The notes under the pieces: model-generated | Told to the model about the DNA's origin: nothing | Database searches by the model: none | What the model saw: only the letters and a program-made list of their open reading frames with translations | Assembly (NCBI GenBank): GCA_021151605.1 | Contig: JAGKWZ010000011.1 | Span: 11,243-75,242, forward strand | Length of the DNA stretch: 64,000 nucleotides | From: Verrucomicrobiaceae bacterium | GTDB lineage: Bacteria > Verrucomicrobiota > Verrucomicrobiia > Verrucomicrobiales > Verrucomicrobiaceae | Direction: 5' to 3' | Shown here: piece by piece, positions 36,822-46,125 of the stretch | Position numbering within the stretch: position 1 is the first letter of the stretch | How the letters are laid out: the number at the start of each line of letters is the position of its first letter | Made by a program: the position numbers and the translations under genes

Positions 36822-38753
36822 CTAAACACAAGACGGTCTTGAAAGTGTCAGTCCGGCCCAGACTTCGAAACCAATCGCGACCCAAAGCGCCTCGGCGACG
36901 GAATCTTCGTTGGCAGAGCCGCTATTCAGACTAGTCCAGAGGTTCTGGACCGCACGGCCATCCAGAATACCGCGATTCTTCAGACTGGGCAGCCACTCAT
37001 CCTGGATTCGCGTGCTAACTGCAGGCTGTCGAAAAAAGGCAGCCAGGGGCACGTCAAAACCACGTTTCCGGCGGTAGGCAAAGGTGGTGCCAAACTCCTG
37101 CACGGCGATCTGTTTGATGATCCGCTTCGTGCCGTGCATCCGGGCATTTGGGCCATAGACTGGACAGGCGAGTGAGCTGAGCGGCAGAGCACGGGCGGCT
37201 TTAGCCACCCCTAGGTCAAGGAATGGCACTCGGCACTCCACGCCATGTGCCATGGTCATTTTATCCTGACGAAGCAGGAGATCGGGCAGATAGGTCTCGG
37301 TCTCGTAGCGGATTTGCTTTCGCAAACCGGAACCAGGAATGTAAGCGAGGTGATCCAGGCGCTGTGCGATGGCGTCTTCGGCACGTGCACCGGGCAGTAG
37401 CTCTGTGAGTAGTGCCGCCGCTCCATAGGCGGAGCCCGTCACAGTTTGCCGATCGAGACTCTGAGTGGCCTGCCCAAAAAGCCGCCAAAGGCGTCCGTGG
37501 GACTGTACTGCGAGTGTGGCTCCGAGGCGGAAGACGTTTGGGTGTTGCTTCTGGAGTGCGGCATAGAAAAAGCGGTTGTAGCCAGCGAATAACTCATCGC
37601 AGCCTTCGCCAGTGAGCAGGACTTTCACCGTCTGGCGCGCCTCACGGGCGAGGAGGTCAATGGCGAGGGTATTGGGATTGCCGGGTGGCCCATCGAGGTG
37701 CCAGGTCACGCGGGAAAAATCATCGGCGAAGTGCTGCGGAGAGAACAGATAGCGGTGGCTGTGGACGCCAGCCTTCCTCGCGGCCTGCGTGATCCAGGTA
37801 TCTTCGCTGACTTCTGGGTCATCGAAAACGATGGAGAAGCTGTGGCGCGTGTCCGAGCTGGCCCGGGCGGCATCCAGGGTGATGAGCGAGGAGTCGATGC
37901 CACCGCTGAGTTGGGTGCCGAGGGGGACATCGCTCACGAGCTGGCTGCGGACCGCCTGGCGGAGTGCCTCGCGGACTGAAGAAGCATTGCTTTGGCCATC
38001 CGTCCCATCTGGCAGGTGCCAGTAGCGGCGTAGCGTCAGTTCTCCGCTATCAGACCGCCAGCTCATCTCATGCCCTGGCGGTAGCTGCTGGACTCCACGG
38101 AGCAGAGTGCGATCCCAGGCCGTGTAGCGAAACATCAACTGCTCCGCTAGGTGAGCGGTTTCCAGATCGGCCCGGAAGCCGGGATGCTGGAGGAAAGCTT
38201 TGATCTCCGAAGCGATGACGAGCGTGCCATCCGCGAGCCGGGCGTGATACAGAGGCTTAATGCCAAAGTGATCCCGGGCCACACGCAGCGTGCCCGTTTT
38301 CACATCGGCGACGGCGATGGCGAACATGCCCTCGATCCGGGAAAGCATCGTTTCCCAGCCGTGAAGTTCATAAAGCCTGAGGATCACCTCCGTGTCCGAG
38401 TGCCCTCGAAACTCGGCTCCTGCGGCGCGCAAGGTCCCGCGCAGCTCGTTTGCATTGTAGATCTCGCCGTTGAAGACAAGCACTACCTTCCCATCTGCGC
38501 TGCACATCGGTTGGTGACCTGCAGCAGAGAGATCCTGAATGCTCAGCCTGGCAAAGCCAAAGCCACCATCTGTGCCCTGGGGTAATCTTTGACCCGCCAG
38601 ATGGGCCGACGTGAGGCCCTGCGCGAAGGAGACGGCGTGGAAACCTTCATCATCAGGCCCGCGATGGCGGATGGAGCGCAGCATCGCCTCCAAAGTGCCA
38701 TCCGAGGACAAAGGTCGGCCCGAAGGCGCAAAGCAGCCGATGAATCCACACAT
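36822..38753 (-). CDS. asnB: Asparagine synthetase (glutamine-hydrolysing), exopolysaccharide-associated
   Basis: A 643-residue AsnB-type enzyme. The class II glutaminase domain starts MCGFIGCF with nucleophile Cys2, followed by the synthetase domain with the PP-loop-like QLSGGIDSSLI (near residue 260) and LTGEGCDELFAGY. In exosortase/exopolysaccharide loci this family is thought to amidate a uronic acid or similar group rather than make free asparagine. It lies between the acyltransferase and PEP-CTERM genes. Confidence 0.93.
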   Translation of the reverse strand: MCGFIGCFAPSGRPLSSDGTLEAMLRSIRHRGPDDEGFHAVSFAQGLTSAHLAGQRLPQGTDGGFGFARLSIQDLSAAGHQPMCSADGKVVLVFNGEIYNANELRGTLRAAGAEFRGHSDTEVILRLYELHGWETMLSRIEGMFAIAVADVKTGTLRVARDHFGIKPLYHARLADGTLVIASEIKAFLQHPGFRADLETAHLAEQLMFRYTAWDRTLLRGVQQLPPGHEMSWRSDSGELTLRRYWHLPDGTDGQSNASSVREALRQAVRSQLVSDVPLGTQLSGGIDSSLITLDAARASSDTRHSFSIVFDDPEVSEDTWITQAARKAGVHSHRYLFSPQHFADDFSRVTWHLDGPPGNPNTLAIDLLAREARQTVKVLLTGEGCDELFAGYNRFFYAALQKQHPNVFRLGATLAVQSHGRLWRLFGQATQSLDRQTVTGSAYGAAALLTELLPGARAEDAIAQRLDHLAYIPGSGLRKQIRYETETYLPDLLLRQDKMTMAHGVECRVPFLDLGVAKAARALPLSSLACPVYGPNARMHGTKRIIKQIAVQEFGTTFAYRRKRGFDVPLAAFFRQPAVSTRIQDEWLPSLKNRGILDGRAVQNLWTSLNSGSANEDSVAEALWVAIGFEVWAGLTLSRPSCV

Positions 38754-38785
38754 GAGATGAAAGTGACGAAATGCCTCGTCGTGGC

Positions 38786-39952
38786 TCAGGCCATCTTTAG
38801 CACTGGAGCCCTGGTGCTGGCGAGCACACGAGACCGCCAGGCCATGAAGAAGCGCTCCAAACGTGGGCCGATGAGAACCAGCACCCCCAAGACCAAACTG
38901 AATTCGATGGCCGTGTGTGCGATGGGGTAGTGGTGCACGATATCAGGTGCTATCTGATCCAAGAAATGATCCACAAGCAAAAGAAGCTGCATGTGCAGGA
39001 TGTAGCAAGGGAAGCTGAACTGCCCCAGCCAGCGGCAGACTGGCTCAGCCCACGCGCGCTTGCTTAATTCCAAGTGCTGTCCGCCAGCCAGGAGAAGCAT
39101 CAGTCCAGGGATGGAGCTCCACCCAGCCAGATGAATCGCCCAGCCGGGATACTGCTTGAATTTCAAAACCACGAGAAGCCCTTCCGACACAGAGCAAAGG
39201 ACCAAAGCCGCCATCCATTTACGCTTGGTAACCGACTGCCGGGCGCTGGTCCAGTTTCCCGCCACCCAGGCCCCGCAAACCCACACAGGAAACAGCACCA
39301 AAATCGCCCAAACTCCTTCAGCGGAAGCGCGGTGTTCCATAAAGTGAAACACCTTCCAGAGAATGAGGATCACCGTCACCCCGAGCAATGAGGCGATAAT
39401 GACCGTGAACGCGGCCAGATTAACTCGCCCACGCATCAGTAGAAGTGCGGCAGGCCACACTGCATAATAGGCCACTTCGCAACTCAGGCTCCAGGAAGGT
39501 TCGAAAGCTGGGAAGGGTGCGGTAAAGATTTGCAGGCTCACCAGACTTGCCAGCAGCTGTTTCCAGGGAGTCGGATTGTAACCATTGCCAAATTCCTCAT
39601 GCAGCATCCAGGCAGCTACAGCCAGCACCAGGCCGAGAAGGAAGAGTGGGTAAATCCGAGTGATCCGCACCAGTGCATAGCGCCGCCAGGAAAAGCTGCC
39701 TTCATGGATGCTCCGGGAGATGCTCCGATGAATGCAAAGCCCTGAGATCATGAAGAAGCACCAAACGCAAAATCCGCCATGGCCGAAGCTGGCCCGCGCC
39801 AAACGCCAGCCTTCGGGATTCTCCTCATAAGACCAACCGTAAGCCTCCGCCACAGCCAGATCAAACGTGTGCGTGAACATCACCAGCAAGGCCGCGATGC
39901 CTCGCAAGGCATCGATCAACAGTTCAGAGTCTCGGTCAAAACGCTCGTTCAT
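38786..39952 (-). CDS. Acyltransferase 3 family membrane protein
   Basis: A 388-residue integral membrane protein with about ten transmembrane helices. It begins with the family motif DALRGIAALLVMFTH, with the conserved His in transmembrane helix 1, followed by FFMISGLCIHRS and RRYALVRITRIYP. OafA/YrhL-type enzymes move acetyl or other acyl groups onto extracellular or lipid-linked sugars. The location inside the cluster indicates decoration of the polysaccharide. It is 33 bp before asnB. Confidence 0.93.
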   Translation of the reverse strand: MNERFDRDSELLIDALRGIAALLVMFTHTFDLAVAEAYGWSYEENPEGWRLARASFGHGGFCVWCFFMISGLCIHRSISRSIHEGSFSWRRYALVRITRIYPLFLLGLVLAVAAWMLHEEFGNGYNPTPWKQLLASLVSLQIFTAPFPAFEPSWSLSCEVAYYAVWPAALLLMRGRVNLAAFTVIIASLLGVTVILILWKVFHFMEHRASAEGVWAILVLFPVWVCGAWVAGNWTSARQSVTKRKWMAALVLCSVSEGLLVVLKFKQYPGWAIHLAGWSSIPGLMLLLAGGQHLELSKRAWAEPVCRWLGQFSFPCYILHMQLLLLVDHFLDQIAPDIVHHYPIAHTAIEFSLVLGVLVLIGPRLERFFMAWRSRVLASTRAPVLKMA

Positions 39953-40022
39953 CAGAAATGAAGGTCACTGTCCCTGCTGCTCAGTCTTCATGCAACGCAG
40001 TGGTGAATAGCTGGCAAAAAAC

Positions 40023-41720
40023 TTACAAACCACCGGACTCCACTGACAACGACTTTTGAAACCGTGGAGCCAGCTCACGAATCAGTTCAGAGACCAGCTT
40101 TGTCGTGGTTTCGGAATCGCGAGGGCGCTGGCCCGACTCACGAGTCTCCAAATTGTCCGTGACCCAGGCTGTGACGCTCGCATACGCCCAGCGGTGGTTC
40201 ACGTTGCGGGCGATGTTGTCCCAGGTCGTGAGCCAGACACGCATGGCATTGCTCGGCGTCGTCACATCCTCGCCGATAAACCAATAGACATAGTGTGCCC
40301 GCAACATCTTCGGCTTGCCTCCAGAACGGCGGAGTTCACGCTCCACGAGCAGGTCCTTCACGTGCAAAGTCCTGCCCGGTGAGATCTCCACGGGCATGAT
40401 GCGTGAATCCAGCAGCGTCCAGCCCTGGCCGTCGAGACAGACTTCCGGGCGGTGAATGCTGCGTCGTTCCGCGCCAGCGAGCACGAGAGAGACCTGCATC
40501 ACATCGCGATCCGCTGGCAGTCCGGGTGAGCGATACTGCATCTTCAGCATCTGAGTATCCGCCGGTAGTAGTTCTTTCTCTGCGGCATCTCTTTCCAAAG
40601 GCTGCCCCAGGAAACGGCCGACCGCCGTGGGAAGCTCCATCACCACGCCAGAGGCATCGCCCGCGCGGACCTCAGGGGAGAGGCGGCAGGAGATCAAAGC
40701 GCTGACGACCAAAAGGACGCAGAGTGTCGCCGGAAGAAGACGTGGAGACGCTGAAACATGAACACATTGTGAATCTGGTTCTCCGCCTCTCTGTGTCTCT
40801 TTGTCTCCGCGTTTTCTGAAAACCCTCTCTACTGCCTCCAATCCCGCCAGCGCCACGAGATAGACCACGATGCCCGAAACAAAGTGGAAGGTGCTCACCT
40901 CCCGCTCCTGATCCCCCACGGCAAACTCCTGCCCAAAGGCCATCGTGCCCGCGATGAGGATCAGCAGCCTCGCCATGTTGGCCACCACCGCCAGCGGGAA
41001 GCCGCAAAGGAAGAGGAACAATCGCCTGAGCAGCGTCTTTTGACGGAAGTAACCGAAAAGTGCGGATACCATCAACAAGGCGAAGAGTGATCTCATGCCG
41101 CTGCATGGCCCGTCCACCTTCAGGCTGAAAAGCTGACCTGCCGCGTGGGTGGCGTCGGCTGCAGAAATCAGAGCCGTGCCCTCGCGGATCGTCTCCAGAC
41201 CTATCATGTTCAGCACAAAGGAAGTCGTCTCCACCATCAGCACCCGCAGGCGGAAGGAGACAGAGTCCTCCAGAAACACCATCGGCCACATGAAGCCGAG
41301 CATCAGCCAGGCGAAGCACAGTCTCTTCGCATAAGCCCAGCCGAAACAGGCCAGCACCACGCCGGCTAGGTAGAGCTGCACCCCAAAAGCGCCGAGATAA
41401 TAATTGTTCGCCTTGTAGCCACCGAAGTAGGCCAGCATCGCTAAAACCACGGCAGCCAAGCCGAGCACGCTGCCTTTCACCGGCAGGGCAGCCAGCTCCT
41501 CTTTTCGTTTCCAAACCAGCCACCCTGCGATGAACGGTGCCAGGAAGCCATGCTGCCAGGTGGGATCTTTCCAGCGGATCAGTAGCTCCTCCAGCAAAGT
41601 CAGGCGGAAGGCCCCGTAGCCCGCCGCATAGGGCTGCGCAGCTACCAGCAGAGCAAGACTCGCCAAGAGTATTGCCAGCGTGATCCACCTCTGGGAGGCC
41701 GATGTCTTTATTCCGCTCAT
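40023..41720 (-). CDS. Exosortase fused to an EpsI (DUF3485) domain
   Basis: A 565-residue protein. The N-terminal 8-9 transmembrane part is an exosortase with the catalytic triad visible: Cys206 in GPCSGMRSL, Arg251 in NMARLLIL and His279 in FHFVSG. After a variable linker (about 300-330), the C-terminal part (about 350-550) is an EpsI/DUF3485 domain with HRPEVCLDGQGW and a late WFIG segment. It should cleave PEP-CTERM tails and anchor the protein at the surface. The PEP-CTERM protein at 35933 is the local substrate. Start ATG 41720 is 5 bp after the methyltransferase stop; a longer start at 41789 overlaps it. Confidence 0.95.
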   Translation of the reverse strand: MSGIKTSASQRWITLAILLASLALLVAAQPYAAGYGAFRLTLLEELLIRWKDPTWQHGFLAPFIAGWLVWKRKEELAALPVKGSVLGLAAVVLAMLAYFGGYKANNYYLGAFGVQLYLAGVVLACFGWAYAKRLCFAWLMLGFMWPMVFLEDSVSFRLRVLMVETTSFVLNMIGLETIREGTALISAADATHAAGQLFSLKVDGPCSGMRSLFALLMVSALFGYFRQKTLLRRLFLFLCGFPLAVVANMARLLILIAGTMAFGQEFAVGDQEREVSTFHFVSGIVVYLVALAGLEAVERVFRKRGDKETQRGGEPDSQCVHVSASPRLLPATLCVLLVVSALISCRLSPEVRAGDASGVVMELPTAVGRFLGQPLERDAAEKELLPADTQMLKMQYRSPGLPADRDVMQVSLVLAGAERRSIHRPEVCLDGQGWTLLDSRIMPVEISPGRTLHVKDLLVERELRRSGGKPKMLRAHYVYWFIGEDVTTPSNAMRVWLTTWDNIARNVNHRWAYASVTAWVTDNLETRESGQRPRDSETTTKLVSELIRELAPRFQKSLSVESGGL

Positions 41721-41724
41721 AGGG

Positions 41725-42363
41725 TCAGCGCCGAACTGCAATCCACGACTTTGAGAACAAGCCGCAGAATGGTTCACCGATAATTTCACAGTCAGGAAAG
41801 AGGTGCCGCATCTCGCGTTTGGAGAGCAGCCGTGTCGTTCTTATCGCCTCATCGATTTCAGCCCGTGTTGGCTTTTGCAAAAGACCCCAAGGTGTAAACC
41901 AGCGCAGGATTCTCCGCTGAAGCCACCGCGGTAAATATTGGATGCCTGGGGCGACATAGTGCGGCTCGATCGGGAATTCATAGGCGGGCGTTTGAACCCA
42001 AAGCCGTCTTCCCACGCGCCGTGCCTCCTGCGCAAAAGCCAACTGCCGATCCCAGTCCCCCACATGTTCGATGACACTGTTGGAAAAGACGATGTCGAAA
42101 CTCGCATCAGGATAGGGGAGCTTGCATCCATCACCTGTCACGGTTTCGATCTGTAGATCCCCTGCTGGTGGCATATCAACAGGATGAACATTCAGGCAGA
42201 GAATGCGCAGATTCTTCAAGCCAGAGGCATTCCAAAAGGCGGCATAGCCTCCGACATCCAGGATGACCTGCCCTTCAGCCGGCTGAATCATGTCGCGAAA
42301 CATGGCCATCCGGCGGCCCCTGAATCGTCTCATGAATGGGCGGTAGAGATCGAAGATCGTCAT
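41725..42363 (-). CDS. Class I SAM-dependent methyltransferase
   Basis: A 212-residue protein with the Rossmann SAM-binding motif I VILDVGGYAAFW (note GGY in place of G-x-G-x-G), acidic motif, and FDIVFSNSVIEHV as motif post-II. It probably methylates a sugar of the polysaccharide. Start ATG 42363 is used because a longer frame (42450) overlaps the upstream glycosyltransferase. It is 13 bp after that gene and 4 bp before the exosortase. Confidence 0.87.
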   Translation of the reverse strand: MTIFDLYRPFMRRFRGRRMAMFRDMIQPAEGQVILDVGGYAAFWNASGLKNLRILCLNVHPVDMPPAGDLQIETVTGDGCKLPYPDASFDIVFSNSVIEHVGDWDRQLAFAQEARRVGRRLWVQTPAYEFPIEPHYVAPGIQYLPRWLQRRILRWFTPWGLLQKPTRAEIDEAIRTTRLLSKREMRHLFPDCEIIGEPFCGLFSKSWIAVRR

Positions 42364-42376
42364 GGTCACAGTTGAA

Positions 42377-43522
42377 TTAGAGGGGGAAGTTTTGGCCCAT
42401 CCATTCCCAGACAGCGCGAGCGCGGACATGGGCGGATGTTGTTTCGGCAATGCCGCGCGCGAAGAGAGACATCGTCGTGAGGGTGGAAGGCGTCAGCGCG
42501 GCTCGGAGACAGGCGGTGAGAGCGGCGGTGTCTTCAGGCAGAAAAGTGAAGCCATTCTTCCCCTCCTGCACGAGCGCCTCTGCCGCGCCTGCATGGCGGC
42601 TGACGAGCAGTGGCAGCCCAAGGCAGGCGGCCTCGTGAACGACTGCCGCGTAGGTATCCTGACGGGTTGCGAGCACGAAGGCATCGGCCTGCCCAAAAGC
42701 TTGCCAGAGCGCTTCACCATCCAGATGGCCAGTGATTTCCACCTGCGACTCCAGACCATATCTGGTGATGAGGCCTTGGCCCCAGCCATCCGTGTCTGCG
42801 CCGAGCAGACGGAGCCGCCAGTGGTTGTGACCAGCAGCGTTGAGCTCTGCAAAGGCGGCGAGCAGGAGGTCGGCTCCTTTGCGCGGAAGGATGCGACCGA
42901 CTTGCACGAATTGAATGGGAGCATCGACTTTGATGGATCTCAGCGGCGGCAGGAGCTTGCGGCTATCGGCGGCATGGAATGCGGCGACGGCGGGGCGGGC
43001 CTCCCCGCAGCCAGGGTGGAGAGCGGCTGGTGAACAGGCGATGATGCCATCCGCCAAATGACTCCAGAGCCGATGCCAGAGGTGGACTTGCAGAGGGAAG
43101 AAGTGTTCATTGGCTAGGCCGACCTCGCTGGAGACCACGACCGGTCGGCCGCGCCACTTTGCCCAAAGAAGGGCTCCAAGAGTGTAAGGACTGTATTCGT
43201 GGACCCAGACGAGTGCTGGATTGAAACTATCGAGTTCATGCCACAAACGCTGTGAGGGAAGCTGCGTGCCACTGGCTTCTGACTTCCAGCGTGTGCCGTA
43301 ACCTTTGGCCTCAGCGGAGATTTCAGCGGTTTCGAGCCAGGAGACCGAGAGATGCCTTCCCTGAGGCACGGTAGTTGAGTCGGCAAAGACACTGGCGCTG
43401 CCGCGCGGGTAAAGCAGCCTCACCTCTCCACCCGCAGCACCGACTTCTTCCGCAAAGGCTTCCTGCAACGCCTTGTGATAAGGTGCCCGCGCACGCGTGA
43501 CGATGGCGATGCGTCGGCTCAT
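42377..43522 (-). CDS. Glycosyltransferase family 4 (GT-B)
   Basis: A 381-residue enzyme starting SRRIAIVTRARAPYH. The C-terminal GT-B domain holds QVGRILPRKGADLLL and a donor-binding region FVLATRQDTYAAVVHEAACLG with the conserved Glu. The ATG at 43522 overlaps the upstream methyltransferase stop by 4 nt, which fixes the start. It is predicted to add a hexose or uronic acid to the lipid-linked oligosaccharide; donor not readable. Confidence 0.9.
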   Translation of the reverse strand: MSRRIAIVTRARAPYHKALQEAFAEEVGAAGGEVRLLYPRGSASVFADSTTVPQGRHLSVSWLETAEISAEAKGYGTRWKSEASGTQLPSQRLWHELDSFNPALVWVHEYSPYTLGALLWAKWRGRPVVVSSEVGLANEHFFPLQVHLWHRLWSHLADGIIACSPAALHPGCGEARPAVAAFHAADSRKLLPPLRSIKVDAPIQFVQVGRILPRKGADLLLAAFAELNAAGHNHWRLRLLGADTDGWGQGLITRYGLESQVEITGHLDGEALWQAFGQADAFVLATRQDTYAAVVHEAACLGLPLLVSRHAGAAEALVQEGKNGFTFLPEDTAALTACLRAALTPSTLTTMSLFARGIAETTSAHVRARAVWEWMGQNFPL

Positions 43523-44277
43523 GCTGCAGGTTTGCGGACCACGGCGAAGAGTCTCGCGCTGAAAAAGCCTGGGAACAGCCGTGAAAGCCAGCCAAAGGGC
43601 TTCGAGATCCCATTTAATAAAGGATGCCAATCCTTCCGGCGGTAAATGTACGGCAGGGCGCTCAGAGTGAAGGGCTGTGCGTGAAGCTTCACAAATTCAA
43701 AGCCCGAGGTCTCGGCGAGCTGGCGCAGCATGTTCGGGCAAAAAAAGCGGATGTGAGGGTCACGCCATGGCGCGCGCCGTGCTGTGTGAGGGCTGCCGCC
43801 AGGACTCAGAAAACCCGTGAAAAGGAACTCCAGTCGCTGCGCGTAGTTCGCAGCATTCGGCACACTGAGGATGGCGTGGGCACCAGGTTTCAAAGCACGG
43901 CGTATGGTCGCCAATGCTGTGTCTGGCTCCAGGAGATGCTCCAGCACCTCGAAGCAGATGGCCACGTCAGCGCTGTCGTCGGGGAAGGGGATGCTGCTAT
44001 CCGGCGCGATGGCCTTCACATCCAGCCCGAGCTGTGCGGCGTGGTCGAGCGCGGTCTGGGAGATGTCGAAGCCGTGATAAGTGACTCCACGCTCAGCCAT
44101 GCTCCGGCCATAGCGCTCGCCATTGCCACAGCCATAGTCGATCAGCTTCATGCCGGGCCTCAGCAGCTCTGCGAAGAGCTTTTCTTCGTCAGGATTCGTG
44201 CCGCCGAGGTCGGGTGTCCAGCAGCCGGCGTCGCCGGACTTCACCCAGTAGGATTCGTAGAAGGAGGGTTGGGACAT
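43519..44277 (-). CDS. Class I SAM-dependent methyltransferase
   Basis: A 252-residue protein. Motif I is LIDYGCGNGERYG, then a YHGFDIS acidic loop and ADVAICFEVLEHL with motif post-II. A C-terminal helical region is shared with sugar O-methyltransferases of glycan clusters (HIRFFCPNMLRQLAE). It is coupled by ATGA overlap to the following glycosyltransferase, with 11 bp to the previous methyltransferase. Confidence 0.9.
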   Translation of the reverse strand: MSQPSFYESYWVKSGDAGCWTPDLGGTNPDEEKLFAELLRPGMKLIDYGCGNGERYGRSMAERGVTYHGFDISQTALDHAAQLGLDVKAIAPDSSIPFPDDSADVAICFEVLEHLLEPDTALATIRRALKPGAHAILSVPNAANYAQRLEFLFTGFLSPGGSPHTARRAPWRDPHIRFFCPNMLRQLAETSGFEFVKLHAQPFTLSALPYIYRRKDWHPLLNGISKPFGWLSRLFPGFFSARLFAVVRKPAA

Positions 44278-44288
44278 GCAGCGGTGGA

Positions 44289-44960
44289 TCAGGGTTTAAG
44301 GGAAAGGCGAGCTACGGCGAGGATCTGACGGCGCTTTGCCGCAGCACTCCAGAACCAGCAGCATGCCTGGAAAAGAGGTGTGGGAAGTCGGGACAAAAGA
44401 CGCCAGCCACGCGGGAAGGCGTGAGTAAGAACCCGGGCTTCGAGGCATTCGAATCCGGCCTCTGCCAGCGTGTTTGCCAGCAGGCGTGGCGTCCACGTGT
44501 GCAGGTGATGGTCGATGTCCTTCGCGGTGAAATCTGGCTGCCGACGCCAGTCGTCGATGGGCAAGATTAAGATGAGGAGGCCATCCTTCTCCAATCGAGT
44601 TCCAAGAGCTTTCAAAGTCTCGATCGGGTAGGGGACGTGCTCCAGGCAGTGATGTGAGATGATGCGGTCAAAGGTCTGTGGAGGCAGGCTTTCCAGCGAA
44701 GCATGGACCTCTGTTCCCTGAGCTTCGCAGACGGCACGTGCGGCTGGGTTGATCTCCACACCAACGGCCCGCCTCGGTGCGAGCGCACGCAAGATCCAGC
44801 CACCGCCACAGCCAAAGTCGAGCACGCTGTGAGCAGAAGTGACATGGGGACGAAACTTGAAGGTCTCCAGCCCTGCTGCGTAGCTGGCCTCCTTGTTTTG
44901 ATAGGCAAAATACTCCTGACCTTGCTCACCGAGATAGAAGTTGGAGGTGGATTCAGACAT
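44289..44960 (-). CDS. Class I SAM-dependent methyltransferase
   Basis: A 223-residue protein with motif I VLDFGCGGGWILR and post-II FDRIISHHCLEHV. The N terminus (FYLGEQGQEYFAYQN) resembles glycan-cluster methyltransferases acting on lipid-linked sugars. It overlaps the upstream glycosyltransferase by 8 nt. It is one of four methyltransferases here; they differ enough to have separate target positions. Confidence 0.9.
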   Translation of the reverse strand: MSESTSNFYLGEQGQEYFAYQNKEASYAAGLETFKFRPHVTSAHSVLDFGCGGGWILRALAPRRAVGVEINPAARAVCEAQGTEVHASLESLPPQTFDRIISHHCLEHVPYPIETLKALGTRLEKDGLLILILPIDDWRRQPDFTAKDIDHHLHTWTPRLLANTLAEAGFECLEARVLTHAFPRGWRLLSRLPTPLFQACCWFWSAAAKRRQILAVARLSLKP

Positions 44961-46125
44961 GGTGTGACGGCGATTGCGGGGAGGATTCCAGAAGGATCTT
45001 CGTCAACTGAGCGGCATAGGCAGCGGCATCCAGCCCCTCACGACTGCCCGTCTCTGAAGGCTGCCATTGGCCGGTGAGAAACCGTTCGAGCACTGCGGCC
45101 ATTGCCGATGGCTCTTGAGGCAGACGCAGGCCGTTCACGCCATCCTCCATCACCATCTCAGAGCCGTGGTGTGGGGTCAGGAAAACGGGCAGCCCGCACT
45201 CTGCGGCCTCGATTTCCACGAGGGCCAGCGCCTCTGACCAGGAGGGATAAAGAAAGCCATCCGCCGCGGCGAAGTGGCGCTCGGTGTCCGTCACCATGCC
45301 GGTGAAGTGCATCCACTCACGCCAGTCGGGATACGCCTGAGTCAGACGCTGCTGCAAGCTTTGCAGCGTGGCCGGCTTGCCGCCGACGACGAGGAAACGC
45401 ACCCGAGAATGCCGCTGGCGCAGGTTTGCCAGCGCTTCGACGGCCAGGAAGAATCCCTTCCGCCGGTGGTGTCCCATGCTGACAAAGATGTACACACAAT
45501 CTTGTGGGCCGTACCCCAGGCTCGAACGCATGGCGTCACGATGTTCAGCGCGAATGCCTGGATGAAAACGGGCACGGTCAAAGGAGTTTGGCAGAACGAT
45601 GATGTGCCTCCCAGGAGACTGCTTTTGGTAATCCTGAGCCACGGCCCGAGACGGCACGATGAGGAGCCGGGCGGAGGTCACGGAAAGATAAAAGTCGCAC
45701 CAGCGGCGGTAGATCCGATACGCCAAAAGCTCAATCCGGTCCCGAAGCGAATGGCAGCCCATGCGCTCCATGCAGCCGATCCAGTTCCAGGGAGAAAAAT
45801 GCGCGTGGGCGACCTCACAAAATGGCAGATATGGGAGGATGGAGTACACCACCTCAGGCCGTCTTTGCCCGCAAATCTGGAAGCGCCAGAGGTGAAGCAG
45901 GGTCACGAGGATGGAGAAGATGATGGACTGTACCAGCTTCAGTCCACGGGCACCAAAAGTCGGCAGTAGAGTGACATGATCCACAGGCGCATCGGGCTCG
46001 ATTTCCCAGCACCAAACTTCGATCTCGAAACCGGCGGCACGCAACTCCGGCAAAGAGCGCAGCACGCCTTTCATGGAGGGGCTGGACCGGAGGAAGTCCG
46101 GGTCCACGATGAGCAGACGCTTCAT
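44953..46125 (-). CDS. Glycosyltransferase family 4 (GT-B)
   Basis: A 390-residue enzyme starting MKRLLIVDPDFLRSSPSMKGV. The C-terminal domain has VSMGHHRRKGFFLAVEALA and the donor-site sequence FLYPSWSEALALVEIEAAECGLPVFLT, the EX7E-type pattern. It is coupled by 4-nt overlap to the upstream methyltransferase and by 8 nt to the downstream one. The sugar specificity is unknown. Confidence 0.92.
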   Translation of the reverse strand: MKRLLIVDPDFLRSSPSMKGVLRSLPELRAAGFEIEVWCWEIEPDAPVDHVTLLPTFGARGLKLVQSIIFSILVTLLHLWRFQICGQRRPEVVYSILPYLPFCEVAHAHFSPWNWIGCMERMGCHSLRDRIELLAYRIYRRWCDFYLSVTSARLLIVPSRAVAQDYQKQSPGRHIIVLPNSFDRARFHPGIRAEHRDAMRSSLGYGPQDCVYIFVSMGHHRRKGFFLAVEALANLRQRHSRVRFLVVGGKPATLQSLQQRLTQAYPDWREWMHFTGMVTDTERHFAAADGFLYPSWSEALALVEIEAAECGLPVFLTPHHGSEMVMEDGVNGLRLPQEPSAMAAVLERFLTGQWQPSETGSREGLDAAAYAAQLTKILLESSPQSPSHHV

